Part shown: piece after piece, positions 8,824-16,774 of the stretch
Layout: every line of letters begins with the position of its first letter
Numbering within the stretch: the stretch's first letter is position 1
From: Caldilineaceae bacterium
GTDB lineage: Bacteria > Chloroflexota > Anaerolineae > Caldilineales > Caldilineaceae
Length of the DNA stretch: 62,850 bases
Reading direction: 5' to 3'
NCBI GenBank assembly: GCA_011523365.1
Contig: WTGY01000051.1
Span: forward strand, 1-62,850
Translations under genes and position numbers: made by a program
The notes under the pieces: generated by a model
What the model was told of the DNA's origin: nothing
The model's database searches: none
The model's input: the letters and a program-made list of their open reading frames with translations, nothing else

Positions 8824-10338
8824 TTAGCCGTTCGAAGCTTCAAGTTGAATTGCGATTTCCTTCAGGCTGTTGACCACGGTCTCCAACACTTCATCATGTT
8901 CGACGGTGGCCGGAACATAAATGGGAACGCAGTGTCTCCAGTCAACCTCATGCGCGGTGTCGGTCAAGCTAGCCAGTTGCGATTTCGCATCATGGTCGAA
9001 GACAAGCCACAAGGGTGTATCGCAGTGGTGCGCCCAAGCGCCAAAGTGAATGCCGAGCCACGCTTTAACACCACCAATGCGGATGAATCGGCCGTATCCC
9101 TCCCTCCGCGGATTTATTATTTTCTTCAATCCATCCGTATTTGCCCATCTGCTCCCGTCTTCTTCCGCACGATTGGCCACGCGCCAAGCTGTTTCGTCAA
9201 CAAGCTGCGCAGCACCCAGCATTCGCTCTGCGAACTCCGGCCTCAAATCCTTCTGCCGCCAAGTTCGTAGAAAGTCCGAGTCAATTCGGTACGGCGCGAG
9301 TTCAGCGTACCCAAATTCCTTTGCGACACTCTCCAGACTACTGATCACGGAATTCAACACTGTGTTATATTGGTTTGCCGTCGGTAACGGAATCGGAATG
9401 CAAAATCTGTCATCGATTTCAGTCATTTTGGTTGTCAGTTCAGCTTGCTTCAGTTGTTCATGGTAGCCTTTCCAATATGAGAGCCACAAGGGCGTATCAC
9501 CATGCTTTGCCCAGCCACTAAAGTGAATGCCAAACCAAGTATCAACACCACCAATACGGATGTAGCGGCCGTACCCAGTTCTCTTGGGCGTGGCGACTAA
9601 GCCATCCGTGTCTGCCCACCCCGCTCTTTTCGCGTGGTACGTGGCATCGTCTACAAGCTGCGCCACAACCAGCATCTGCTGCGCTGTCTCTGACGCCAAA
9701 TCTTCGGACCCGAAAGGCAGGAATGCATCTCCGTCCATCCGGTCTGTGAGGCCGCGCAACTGCCGGATATCGGCTGCGGCGACGGTATCATCGACACTGC
9801 AAGCCGCATTTTCCATACGTTCGAGTAAAGTTGCCCAACTGGTTAACTGCAACTGATGACTGTCACTATCAATTGTGGCGCTACGCACTGGGCCCGATTC
9901 CGAAATGATGTTCACTTTGAACTCTTTCTTTGCCAGTCTACATAGCTCCGGCCACAGTAGCTCTAGTCGCGTCTCGGGTGCGGCGAACAGAAGAGCAGCT
10001 GGTCCATCTGGTCTATCTTCCAGCAACTGCTTGAGATATTGGTTCGGCTGGTTCTTGGTCAGGTCAGCCCAGAACTTCGCCTCAATCAAGACTTGCTTTT
10101 GCCCTTTGTTGTCAAAGCAGACAAGATCCGGTATTTCCCCTTCATCACCAGTTTCCCATGTCTCTACTCTGTCGATCGGACCGACTTCCATTTTTCCTTC
10201 CTTCAGAGTATCCGAAAGTGCTCTCCGGGTCGCCGGTGAATTAGACAGAATGTAACCTAAGGCTTCAACGGCCACATCCTCGATTCGGTCGGTCAGCCAA
10301 GGGGCAATGTGAGCAAAAAGGGTCGTGTCTGTGGACAT
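8824..10338 (-). CDS. PD-(D/E)XK-like nuclease with duplicated C-terminal domain
   Basis: Protein of 504 residues, no named family recognised. The N-terminal 210 residues look like a PD-(D/E)XK nuclease: Pro70-Asp71 followed by a strand with Glu86-Ala-Lys88 (IEAKFWADL). The remainder is an internal duplication, residues about 214-344 and 368-500. Both halves contain AQLVD, WA(D/N)TDGL, GYGR(Y/F)IRIGGV, GIHF and DTPLWL. The ATG is preceded by GAGAGG; a longer frame upstream reads into a paralogous remnant and is not used. A shorter homologue with a destroyed active site lies at 11033-11638. A role in defence or DNA repair is an inference from the fold and neighbourhood only. Confidence 0.8.
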   Translation of the reverse strand: MSTDTTLFAHIAPWLTDRIEDVAVEALGYILSNSPATRRALSDTLKEGKMEVGPIDRVETWETGDEGEIPDLVCFDNKGQKQVLIEAKFWADLTKNQPNQYLKQLLEDRPDGPAALLFAAPETRLELLWPELCRLAKKEFKVNIISESGPVRSATIDSDSHQLQLTSWATLLERMENAACSVDDTVAAADIRQLRGLTDRMDGDAFLPFGSEDLASETAQQMLVVAQLVDDATYHAKRAGWADTDGLVATPKRTGYGRYIRIGGVDTWFGIHFSGWAKHGDTPLWLSYWKGYHEQLKQAELTTKMTEIDDRFCIPIPLPTANQYNTVLNSVISSLESVAKEFGYAELAPYRIDSDFLRTWRQKDLRPEFAERMLGAAQLVDETAWRVANRAEEDGSRWANTDGLKKIINPRREGYGRFIRIGGVKAWLGIHFGAWAHHCDTPLWLVFDHDAKSQLASLTDTAHEVDWRHCVPIYVPATVEHDEVLETVVNSLKEIAIQLEASNG

Positions 10339-10402
10339 ATTTAATGTCCTCTCGTGTGCTGTAGGTTTCTCACTCGATGTTTCATTCCGCAACTTCGGAC
10401 TG

Positions 10403-10648
10403 TCAGGGCCGACAGATGTTTTCGTCCATACGATCGAGCACGCCGCGCAATTGCTTGATCTCAACCTCCGCATCGCCGTCCCCAGCGCCACTGATCACCT
10501 TTTCCATCAACCCCAACAACGCAACCCAACTCGTCAACATCAACCGCCGCTCACCGCCCGAAACCGTCGCGGCGCGCAAATTGCCCGGCGAGATGACGCC
10601 GGTGACCGTAAACTGTTTATCCGACCGCCGGCACTGCGCTAGCGAAGA
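10403..10648 (-). pseudogene. Remnant of nuclease paralogue
   Basis: A frame without a start encodes about 80 residues clearly homologous to the C-terminal part of the N-domain of the paralogue at 11033-11638: CRRSDKQFTVTG matches CRRADEQFTIIG, and RAATVSGGERRLMLTSW is identical in both. It then continues into a QLRGVLDRMD segment before a TGA. The upstream part of the gene, including the nuclease motifs, is missing. It abuts eight codons that resemble the start of a VapC toxin (10664-10690) in the same frame, which points to a recombination junction. Confidence 0.7.
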
Positions 10649-10663
10649 TTGATGAAACGTTCT

Positions 10664-10690
10664 TCAACCGTCGATGTCCAGGATGATCAC
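10664..10690 (-). pseudogene. Possible truncated vapC start
   Basis: Eleven bases after the antitoxin stop, a GTG codon opens VIILDIDG and then TGA. PIN-domain toxins of the VapC/FitB family often begin M-I-I-L-D-T-N, and they usually follow a FitA-like antitoxin at this spacing. The frame after the TGA continues directly into the nuclease remnant. Eight codons are few, so chance cannot be excluded. Confidence 0.4.
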
Positions 10691-10701
10691 TTTCGATCAT
10701 C

Positions 10702-10947
10702 TTAGTCGAATCGAGGCGGTTTGCGCATGGGTGAACGCGGAGGGACTTTCAACTCGACCCCGCCCAGGGGGGCAAACCTGGCGCGAATGGCGGCCGCAAG
10801 GTTCTGCTGAGCTGGGAGACGGTAATCGAGCGCCCTTCTCAAGATGACGCGGACTTCCTCCTCCATGGAACGACCGTTCTCAGCTGCCCGGACGCGCAAC
10901 CGGCGTTTCAGCCCTTCTTCGAGGTTACGCACGGTTATGCTGGCCAA
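10702..10947 (-). CDS. FitA-like ribbon-helix-helix antitoxin
   Basis: A protein of 81 residues starting at TTG with GGAGGT five bases upstream. MASITVRNLEEGLKRRLRVR is the typical beta strand plus helix of Arc/FitA-type antitoxins, followed by ENGRSMEEEVRVILRRAL and a basic, proline-rich tail that would wrap the toxin. Family members dimerise, bind their own promoter and neutralise a PIN-domain RNase. No intact toxin follows; only a possible eight-codon vapC start is seen. A perfect inverted repeat upstream (10968-10988) is a candidate operator. Confidence 0.85.
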   Translation of the reverse strand: MASITVRNLEEGLKRRLRVRAAENGRSMEEEVRVILRRALDYRLPAQQNLAAAIRARFAPLGGVELKVPPRSPMRKPPRFD

Positions 10948-10967
10948 GACGGACCTCCATATACTAA

Positions 10968-10988
10968 GTCACGTCATCATAGCGTGAC
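10968..10988. promoter_or_regulatory. Candidate antitoxin operator
   Basis: GTCACG and CGTGAC flank nine bases and form a perfect 6-bp inverted repeat 21 bases upstream of the antitoxin start. FitA-type antitoxins autoregulate by binding palindromes at their promoters, so this is the obvious candidate site. Confidence 0.45.
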
Positions 10989-11032
10989 CGCGTTGCTATC
11001 ACATCACTGGGGTCTCCGCCGGGTGCAGACCG

Positions 11033-11638
11033 TCAAACACCCCCGTCCCCTCGCTCGATCGTACCGCGCAACTGCCTAATAGAGGCCTCGCCGTCCCCAT
11101 CCCCCGCGCCACTGACCACCCTCTCCATCAACCCCAACAGCGCATCCCAACTCGTCAACATCAACCGCCGCTCCCCGCCCGAAACCGTCGCCGCACGCAA
11201 ATCCCCCGGCGTCGTCGCGCCGATGATCGTAAACTGCTCATCCGCCCGCCGGCACAGCTCCGGCCACAGCCTGGCCAGCCGCGCCGCCGGCGCAACGAAC
11301 AGCAGCGCCGCCGGCCGGTCCAGCGGCAGCCCCTTGAAAAACGCGTTCGGCTGGCCTTGGCTCAGGCCCGCCCAGAGCACTGGCTGAACCAGCACCCGCA
11401 CGACACCTTCTTCGTCCAGACCGGCGAGGCTCGGGCGCTCTTCTTCGTCAATGGTCTGGCTGCGAACCCCGGCAACTGTCCCGACCGCCGTGCCGCCCTC
11501 CCGCAGAGTGGTCGCCAGCGCACTGCGCGCCGCCTCCGACTGGGAGAGGATATGGCCCAAGGCATCAACGACCGCTTCTTCAGAGTGCTCGGTACCTCCG
11601 GACGCGTCTTGGCCGGACCGGTTCGTGTCATTGGACAT
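11033..11638 (-). CDS. Truncated nuclease paralogue without active site
   Basis: A protein of 201 residues homologous to the first 210 residues of the nuclease at 8824-10338, sharing VDALGHILSQS, RPAALLF.AP, LWPELCRRA, LMLTSW and IRQLRG. The catalytic residues are gone: Pro-Asp has become Pro-Ser (residue 70) and Glu-Ala-Lys has become Gln-Pro-Val (85-87). The duplicated C-terminal domains are absent. AGGAAAGG precedes the ATG; an upstream TTG start in the same frame is less likely. It may be decaying, or a catalytically dead regulatory or dominant-negative version of its neighbour. Confidence 0.65.
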   Translation of the reverse strand: MSNDTNRSGQDASGGTEHSEEAVVDALGHILSQSEAARSALATTLREGGTAVGTVAGVRSQTIDEEERPSLAGLDEEGVVRVLVQPVLWAGLSQGQPNAFFKGLPLDRPAALLFVAPAARLARLWPELCRRADEQFTIIGATTPGDLRAATVSGGERRLMLTSWDALLGLMERVVSGAGDGDGEASIRQLRGTIERGDGGV

Positions 11639-11803
11639 CGTCCGGGACCTTTCCTGTGTTTCGGGCGCCAAGCTGTTTCGTCACAATTGAGGTCTGCGGA
11701 AACGCGCTGCAAGGCCGGCACGCAGACGCACGGCCAACGAGGGCCCTTCGAGGATACATTCTACTGTGAACAGGTTGTGTGTGGAGCTTGCTGCCAAGTG
11801 CTT

Positions 11804-12985
11804 TCAGGAGGACTGCCGGCGCAGCCGGGCCAGCTCGGCCTTCATCTGTCGCAACCGCTCTTCACTTTCTCGGCGTGCGGCTGCTTCCTTGTCCCTTCGT
11901 TGCTCCGCCGCCCGGCGCGCCGCAATTGCCGCTTGGAGCGCCGCAGCCTCCTCCTCTGCTCGTTGCTCCGCCGCCCGGCGCACCGCAATTGCCGCTTGGA
12001 GCGCCGCAGCCTCCTGCTCTGCTCGTTGCTCCGCCGCTTGGCGCACCGCAATTGCCGCTTGGAGCGCCGCAGCCTCCTCCTCTGCTCGTTGTTCCGCCGC
12101 TAGGCGAGCCGCAGCCTCCGCATCGGCTCGCCTAGCCTCTGCTTCAGCCTTGGCGACGGCGGCCCGATAACCGGGAAACACATACCCGAAATACACATCG
12201 TCCAGAGCCAGCTCCACGATATCCCGCTGCCGGTCCAGATCCTCCATCCGAAACTGCAACCCTGGCAACACCTCCGAACCGATTACGCCCTCCGCATCCG
12301 GCTCAATCTCCTCGTATCGTCCCCCAGCGATGAGCCGGTAGAAGCGCATATGCTCGCCGCTGGGATCGAGTATATAGTACTCCTTCACCCCGGCCAGCGC
12401 ATAGTCCCGCTTCTTCTCTTCCGTATCCCGCAGCACTTCCTCCGGCGTGAAATCGGAGATCGCCTCCACGACCATATCGCAGACCCCGCCAACATGACGC
12501 TGATCAACGCCTCCCCACCGCGCCGGGTTGCTTTTCAGGAGTACGCCGATGTCCGGCTTGCGCACCGCCTTGCGCTGCCCAGAAGGCTCCGCAGGATCCT
12601 CCATCGTCAGGACAAAGCCGACCCCCAGATTGATCAGCTTGGCAATGGGGAATGTACTGACATAACTGCGCAGCAGATCGAGAAACCAGGCGCAGAGCGC
12701 GAGTTGCGGCGCATTGTGTGGGGGGCAGGCCTCCAGCCTGCCGTTGTTCCATTCGTAGCTTACGTCAATGTCCCGGTATGGGTTCTCATACCACTTGACC
12801 CAGTACTCTTCAAGGGTGACGTAGCGGCCGTCGTCGGGTGCAAAGGGATTGACAGACACGCCGGCCGGCGCAAGAGGATCCCCCTGCATGGACGAGCCTG
12901 CAGGCTCAGACATTTCTGGCTTGGCCTCCTGGGATGTCTCAGGATGGGTTTGGGAACTGTCGCGTGAGGTTCTTCTGGATTCCAT
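11804..12985 (-). CDS. Uma2 family endonuclease with coiled-coil tail (copy 1)
   Basis: A protein of 393 residues. The central domain is Uma2 (formerly DUF820), a PD-(D/E)XK nuclease fold: KPDIGV with Asp145, MVVEAISD with Glu174, and Lys191 before DYALAGVKEYYILDP. A disordered Ser/Pro-rich segment precedes it. From about residue 277 the tail is a long Ala/Glu/Arg coiled coil built from 21-residue repeats. GGAGGAGG stands four bases before the ATG. The gene is a tandem duplicate of 13257-14396, and the similarity extends into both flanks. Function in these bacteria is unknown. Confidence 0.85.
   Translation of the reverse strand: MESRRTSRDSSQTHPETSQEAKPEMSEPAGSSMQGDPLAPAGVSVNPFAPDDGRYVTLEEYWVKWYENPYRDIDVSYEWNNGRLEACPPHNAPQLALCAWFLDLLRSYVSTFPIAKLINLGVGFVLTMEDPAEPSGQRKAVRKPDIGVLLKSNPARWGGVDQRHVGGVCDMVVEAISDFTPEEVLRDTEEKKRDYALAGVKEYYILDPSGEHMRFYRLIAGGRYEEIEPDAEGVIGSEVLPGLQFRMEDLDRQRDIVELALDDVYFGYVFPGYRAAVAKAEAEARRADAEAAARLAAEQRAEEEAAALQAAIAVRQAAEQRAEQEAAALQAAIAVRRAAEQRAEEEAAALQAAIAARRAAEQRRDKEAAARRESEERLRQMKAELARLRRQSS
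11898..12110. repeat. 63-bp tandem repeats within Uma2 copy 1
   Basis: Units begin at 11898, 11961, 12024 and 12087, exactly 63 bp apart. Each encodes 21 residues of the coiled coil (AAEQRAEEEAAALQAAIA plus three). The high identity between units suggests recent expansion by slippage or recombination. Confidence 0.85.
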
Positions 12986-13256
12986 TTTACCTCCTCCGGC
13001 ATTGCGGCTGCGCGCAACCCGGACTACGTGTTGGCATTCCATCATCACTGCAGCCGCTCGGCTACAGTCGCTGGCGAACCCAGGGCGACCGCGACTTACG
13101 CTGTAAGTCCCTGAAAAAGGGAGTCGCAGTTCCAGCCGGCAGGTTTGCGTTTTGGGGTGATTTCGGGGTCGCACGCGCTGCGACCGAAGGGGTTCTTTGA
13201 GGATGCAATCACTTGCAAAAGGGCTGTGCCTGGGAAGATTGCCCCGCTCCAGGCAT

Positions 13257-14396
13257 TCAGGAGGACTGCCGCCGCAGCCGGTCCAACTCCTCTGCCATCG
13301 CCCGCATCTGCTCGTCGGCTTCCTGGCGCGCCGCAGCTTCCGCTTGGCGTGCCGCAGCCTCCTCCTCCGCTCGTTGCTCGGCCGCTTGGCGCGCCGTAGC
13401 CTCCTCCTGGCGCGCCGACGCTTCCGCCTCCGCTCGTTGCTCCGCCGCCTGGCGCGCCGCAGCCTCCTCCTCCGCTCGCTGTGTTGCTTCGTCCGCTCGC
13501 TGAGTTGCTTTGTCCGCTCGCTGTGTTGCTTCGTCCGCTCGCTGCGCTTCTGCTTCAGACTTGCTGACTGCGATCTGCAATCTCGGTATCACATACCCGG
13601 AATACACATCGTTCAGAGCCAACTCCTCCATCCTTGGCTGCCGCTCCATCTCCTCCAAACGAAACTGCAACCCTGGCAACACATCTGAACCGATTACACC
13701 CTCCAGATCCGGCTGAATCTCCTCGTACTGCCCTCCCGGGATGAGGCGGTAGAAGCGCATATGCTCGCCGCCGGGATCCAGAATGTAGTACTCCTTCACC
13801 CCGGCCAGCGCATAGTCCCGCCTCTTCTCCTCCGTATCTCTCAGCACCTCTGCGAGCGTGGAATCGGAGACCGCCTCCACAACCATATCGCAGACCCCGT
13901 CAAAATGACGCCGGTCAACGCCTCCCCACGGCACAGGGTTACTGTTCAGGATTACGCCGATGTCCGGCTTGCGCACCGCCTCGCGCTGCCCGGACGGCTC
14001 TGTCGGGTCCTCTATCGTCAGGACAAAGCCGGTCTCCAGATTGATCAGTTTTGCAATCGGATATGTACTGATAAAACGGTGCAGCAGATCGAGAAACCAG
14101 TTGTAAAGGTCGAGTTGCGGCTCATTCGGCAAGGGTTTGGCCTCCAGTCTGCCGTTGTTCCATTCGTAGCTTACGTCAATGTCCGGGTAGGGGTTTTCGT
14201 ACCACCTGGCCCAGTACTCTTCTTTGGTGACGTAGCGGCCATCGTCGGGGGCAAAGGGATTGATGGGCAGACTGGCCTGTGCGGGAGATTCCACTTGCGT
14301 GGACGAGCGTGCGGGCTCAGATACTCCTGTCCTGGCCGCCTGGGATGAATTTGTCTTGGTTTGGGAACTGTCGCGCAAGGCTTCTTCGGACTTCAT
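13257..14396 (-). CDS. Uma2 family endonuclease with coiled-coil tail (copy 2)
   Basis: A protein of 379 residues, aligned without gaps to copy 1 over the first 200 residues. It has the same Asp145 (KPDIGV), Glu174 (MVVEAVSD) and Lys191 (before DYALAGVKEYYILDP). The tail differs: here it contains heptads of the type RADEATQ repeated three times, then RAEEEAAARQ segments. GGAGG lies four bases before the ATG. The sequence around the start (GCAATGCCGAAGGAGG) matches copy 1 (GCAATGCCGGAGGAGG), so the duplication includes the 5' flank. The active-site residues look intact. Confidence 0.85.
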   Translation of the reverse strand: MKSEEALRDSSQTKTNSSQAARTGVSEPARSSTQVESPAQASLPINPFAPDDGRYVTKEEYWARWYENPYPDIDVSYEWNNGRLEAKPLPNEPQLDLYNWFLDLLHRFISTYPIAKLINLETGFVLTIEDPTEPSGQREAVRKPDIGVILNSNPVPWGGVDRRHFDGVCDMVVEAVSDSTLAEVLRDTEEKRRDYALAGVKEYYILDPGGEHMRFYRLIPGGQYEEIQPDLEGVIGSDVLPGLQFRLEEMERQPRMEELALNDVYSGYVIPRLQIAVSKSEAEAQRADEATQRADKATQRADEATQRAEEEAAARQAAEQRAEAEASARQEEATARQAAEQRAEEEAAARQAEAAARQEADEQMRAMAEELDRLRRQSS

Positions 14397-14807
14397 GCTG
14401 CCTCCTTCGGCATTGCGGCTGCGCGCAACACAGATGACGTGGCGCCATTCTATCACGACTTCTGTGCCCGCGACTAGCACATTGTGTCCCCGCTCTGTCC
14501 AGGATCCCTGAACCGGTGCAACCAACACTTTCAACCGCCGCGAAAGGGATCTGCTGAACAGCCATCAACTGCTCGCCGGCAATCCTGTTATTCCCCGAAA
14601 TCCAGTAAATCCTGATTCAGACAGCGTCCGGCTGATAATTTCCGACGGTTGACAGACGCCCGTGACCTGTGCAAAATTGACTCTGCAATCCGGTATACGA
14701 AATTTCCTGCACGGACCCAAGCTACGGGAAACCAAGGGGCGTCTGCATATTTGCGCGCCGTCCGCACCGAACCGCACGACCTGCGTACCGCGAGAGAATC
14801 CCGCACC
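14397..14807. other. Divergent intergenic region
   Basis: This 411-base gap separates the minus-strand Uma2 gene from the plus-strand galactoside importer. It holds a candidate promoter at 14649-14677 and otherwise shows no recognisable gene. Confidence 0.5.
14649..14677 (+). promoter_or_regulatory. Candidate sigma-70-type promoter
   Basis: A perfect TTGACA (14649-14654) is followed after 17 bases by CAAAAT (14672-14677), four of six matches to TATAAT. It lies about 130 bases before the first permease gene of the galactoside locus. Confidence 0.4.
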
Positions 14808-15719
14808 ATGGCAGCAACCAATCTCCGCGAGAGACGGTGGGCCAGATTCTGGAACCAGTACGGCTTTGTCATAGCCGTCCTCACCCCCATCCTGCTCTGG
14901 TTCTGCATCTTCTCTTTCGGCCCCATCCTCTACGCCCTCGGCGCCAGCTTTACCAATGTCCACACCCTTGACCCCAGCCTGGCCAGGTTTACGGGCCTCA
15001 AAAACTACATCAACCTCCTCGACGACCGCCGGTTCATGATGTCGATGAGCAACGTCTTCAAGTTCGTCCTGACCAAGGGCGTTCTCAATATCATCATTTC
15101 GCTTGGGCTGGCTCTCCTTCTCGAACGTCTGCGCCGCGGGCGCAATCTCTACCTCTTCTTTATCTTTATGCCCGTCGTCATCTCCCAGGTCGCCGTAGCC
15201 ATGCTCTTCCTCTGGCTCTACGACCCCCGCCTCGGTCTCATCAACTACCTGCTCAGCCTCGTCGAAATCCCGCCCCAGAGCTTTATCCGCAGCACCGCCC
15301 AGGCCATTTACAGCGTCGCCGTCGCCGACGTCTGGAAGACATACGGCTACGCCGCCGTCATCTTCCTGGCCGGGCTGCTCGACATCCCCCAGGACTACTA
15401 CGAGGCGGCCAGAGTGGACGGCGCGACGCGCCTGCAAACGCTGTGGCGCGTCACCATTCCCCTGTTGAAGAATGCGCTTATACTGGTTCTCGTCCTGATC
15501 GTCATCGACGGTGTCCAGCACTTCACCATGGTGCAAGTCATGACCGGCGGCGGGCCCGCCGACAGCACGCTCATGCCCAGCCTCCTCGTTTATAACTATG
15601 GATTGGGCGCCAACAACTACCGCATGGGTTACGCCTGCGCCGTTTCATTCCTGATGTTTGTGGTTATTCTCACGGTTACAGTACTGCAGCTGCGTCTGTT
15701 CCGCTCGCTATATGACTGA
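14808..15719 (+). CDS. Carbohydrate ABC permease, MalF-like
   Basis: A permease of 303 residues from the ATG at 14808; a longer frame back to 14649 is unlikely because its first 53 residues are charged and unlike the family. Features are ILLWFCIFSFGPILYALG in the first helix, the EAA loop YEAARVDGAT with IPLL, and MTGGGPADST. It is the first gene of a plus-strand operon in which the permeases precede the binding protein, the reverse of importers 1 and 2. With the GH36 and GH4 genes downstream it probably imports alpha-galactosides. Confidence 0.92.
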   Translation: MAATNLRERRWARFWNQYGFVIAVLTPILLWFCIFSFGPILYALGASFTNVHTLDPSLARFTGLKNYINLLDDRRFMMSMSNVFKFVLTKGVLNIIISLGLALLLERLRRGRNLYLFFIFMPVVISQVAVAMLFLWLYDPRLGLINYLLSLVEIPPQSFIRSTAQAIYSVAVADVWKTYGYAAVIFLAGLLDIPQDYYEAARVDGATRLQTLWRVTIPLLKNALILVLVLIVIDGVQHFTMVQVMTGGGPADSTLMPSLLVYNYGLGANNYRMGYACAVSFLMFVVILTVTVLQLRLFRSLYD

Positions 15720-15779
15720 GCTGACAGTCGCGGGCGGCGCAACAAGATCAACGAAAGGCCGAAGGGAAAGGCGATTGCC

Positions 15780-16658
15780 ATGACCGAAGTCAGCCGGCGG
15801 TCCGGTGGAATAAGGTCTGATTCCTGGATACAGTTGCGCGAATATCTCGTTTCACTCGCCACGCACAGCATCCTGGCCTTTGCTGCCTTCGTCGCTTTCG
15901 GCGCCATGTTCTGGATGGTGCTGGCCTCCTTCAAGTCGGCGTCGGAAATCATCGCCAAGCCCCCCACCTTCCTGCCCCAAACTCCCACCGTGGCCAGCTA
16001 TATCCTGATCCTGAGCGAACAGGCCTTCGACCGCTACTTCTTCAACAGCATTGTCGTGGCGCTGCCTTCCGTGCTGCTCATTCTATTCACGAGTTCGCTT
16101 GCCGGTTTTGTCTTCGCCAAATTTGAGTTTCCCGCCAAAGAACTCATCTTTACCATTATTCTGAGCACACTTATGGTTCCGCCTGCGGTCACGCTTCTTC
16201 CCCTATTCCGCCTCGTCAGCAACCTCGGCTGGGCCGACACCTATCAGGCCCTCATCATCCCTGTCTGCGTCAGCGCCTTCGGCATCTTCCTCCTGCGTCA
16301 GTTCATGGAAGGCCTCCCTTCCGAGCTGCTCGATGCCGGACGCATTGACGGCGCATCAAACTGGTGGATCTACCGCCACATCGTCCTGCCGCTGTCGGTC
16401 TCTGCCCTTAGCGCACTGGCGATCTTCAGCTTTCTCGCCAACTGGGACTCCTACCTCTGGCCCCTGGTGATCGTCTATGATGAGAATATGCGGACGCTCC
16501 CCCTCGGTCTGGCGCACCTGCTTGGCTGGTCCAGCCGGCCGCGTTACGACCTCTTCCTCACCGGTGCCGTCATCACCGTCGTTCCCGTCGTTGTCTTCTA
16601 CTCATTCTTTCAGACCCGTTTCGTGCGCGGCGTCACCCTTACCGGTCTCAAGTACTGA
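15780..16658 (+). CDS. Carbohydrate ABC permease, MalG-like
   Basis: A 292-residue MalG-type permease with AFGAMFWMVLASFKS in the first helix, the EAA-equivalent loop LDAGRIDGAS followed by LPLS, and a typical C terminus (FVRGVTLTGLKY). A purine-rich stretch AAGGGAAAGG precedes the ATG. It pairs with the permease at 14808-15719 and the lipoprotein at 16775-18124. Confidence 0.93.
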   Translation: MTEVSRRSGGIRSDSWIQLREYLVSLATHSILAFAAFVAFGAMFWMVLASFKSASEIIAKPPTFLPQTPTVASYILILSEQAFDRYFFNSIVVALPSVLLILFTSSLAGFVFAKFEFPAKELIFTIILSTLMVPPAVTLLPLFRLVSNLGWADTYQALIIPVCVSAFGIFLLRQFMEGLPSELLDAGRIDGASNWWIYRHIVLPLSVSALSALAIFSFLANWDSYLWPLVIVYDENMRTLPLGLAHLLGWSSRPRYDLFLTGAVITVVPVVVFYSFFQTRFVRGVTLTGLKY

Positions 16659-16774
16659 TGGCGCAGCCCAGCGCCGTCCGGTAGCAAATGCAGCGACAAC
16701 TACCTTAATCGTTCGTGAAGCGTAACCGTCCTGAATCGGAGTCTCTCACCACAACTGGAGAACAGGAGAGGATC

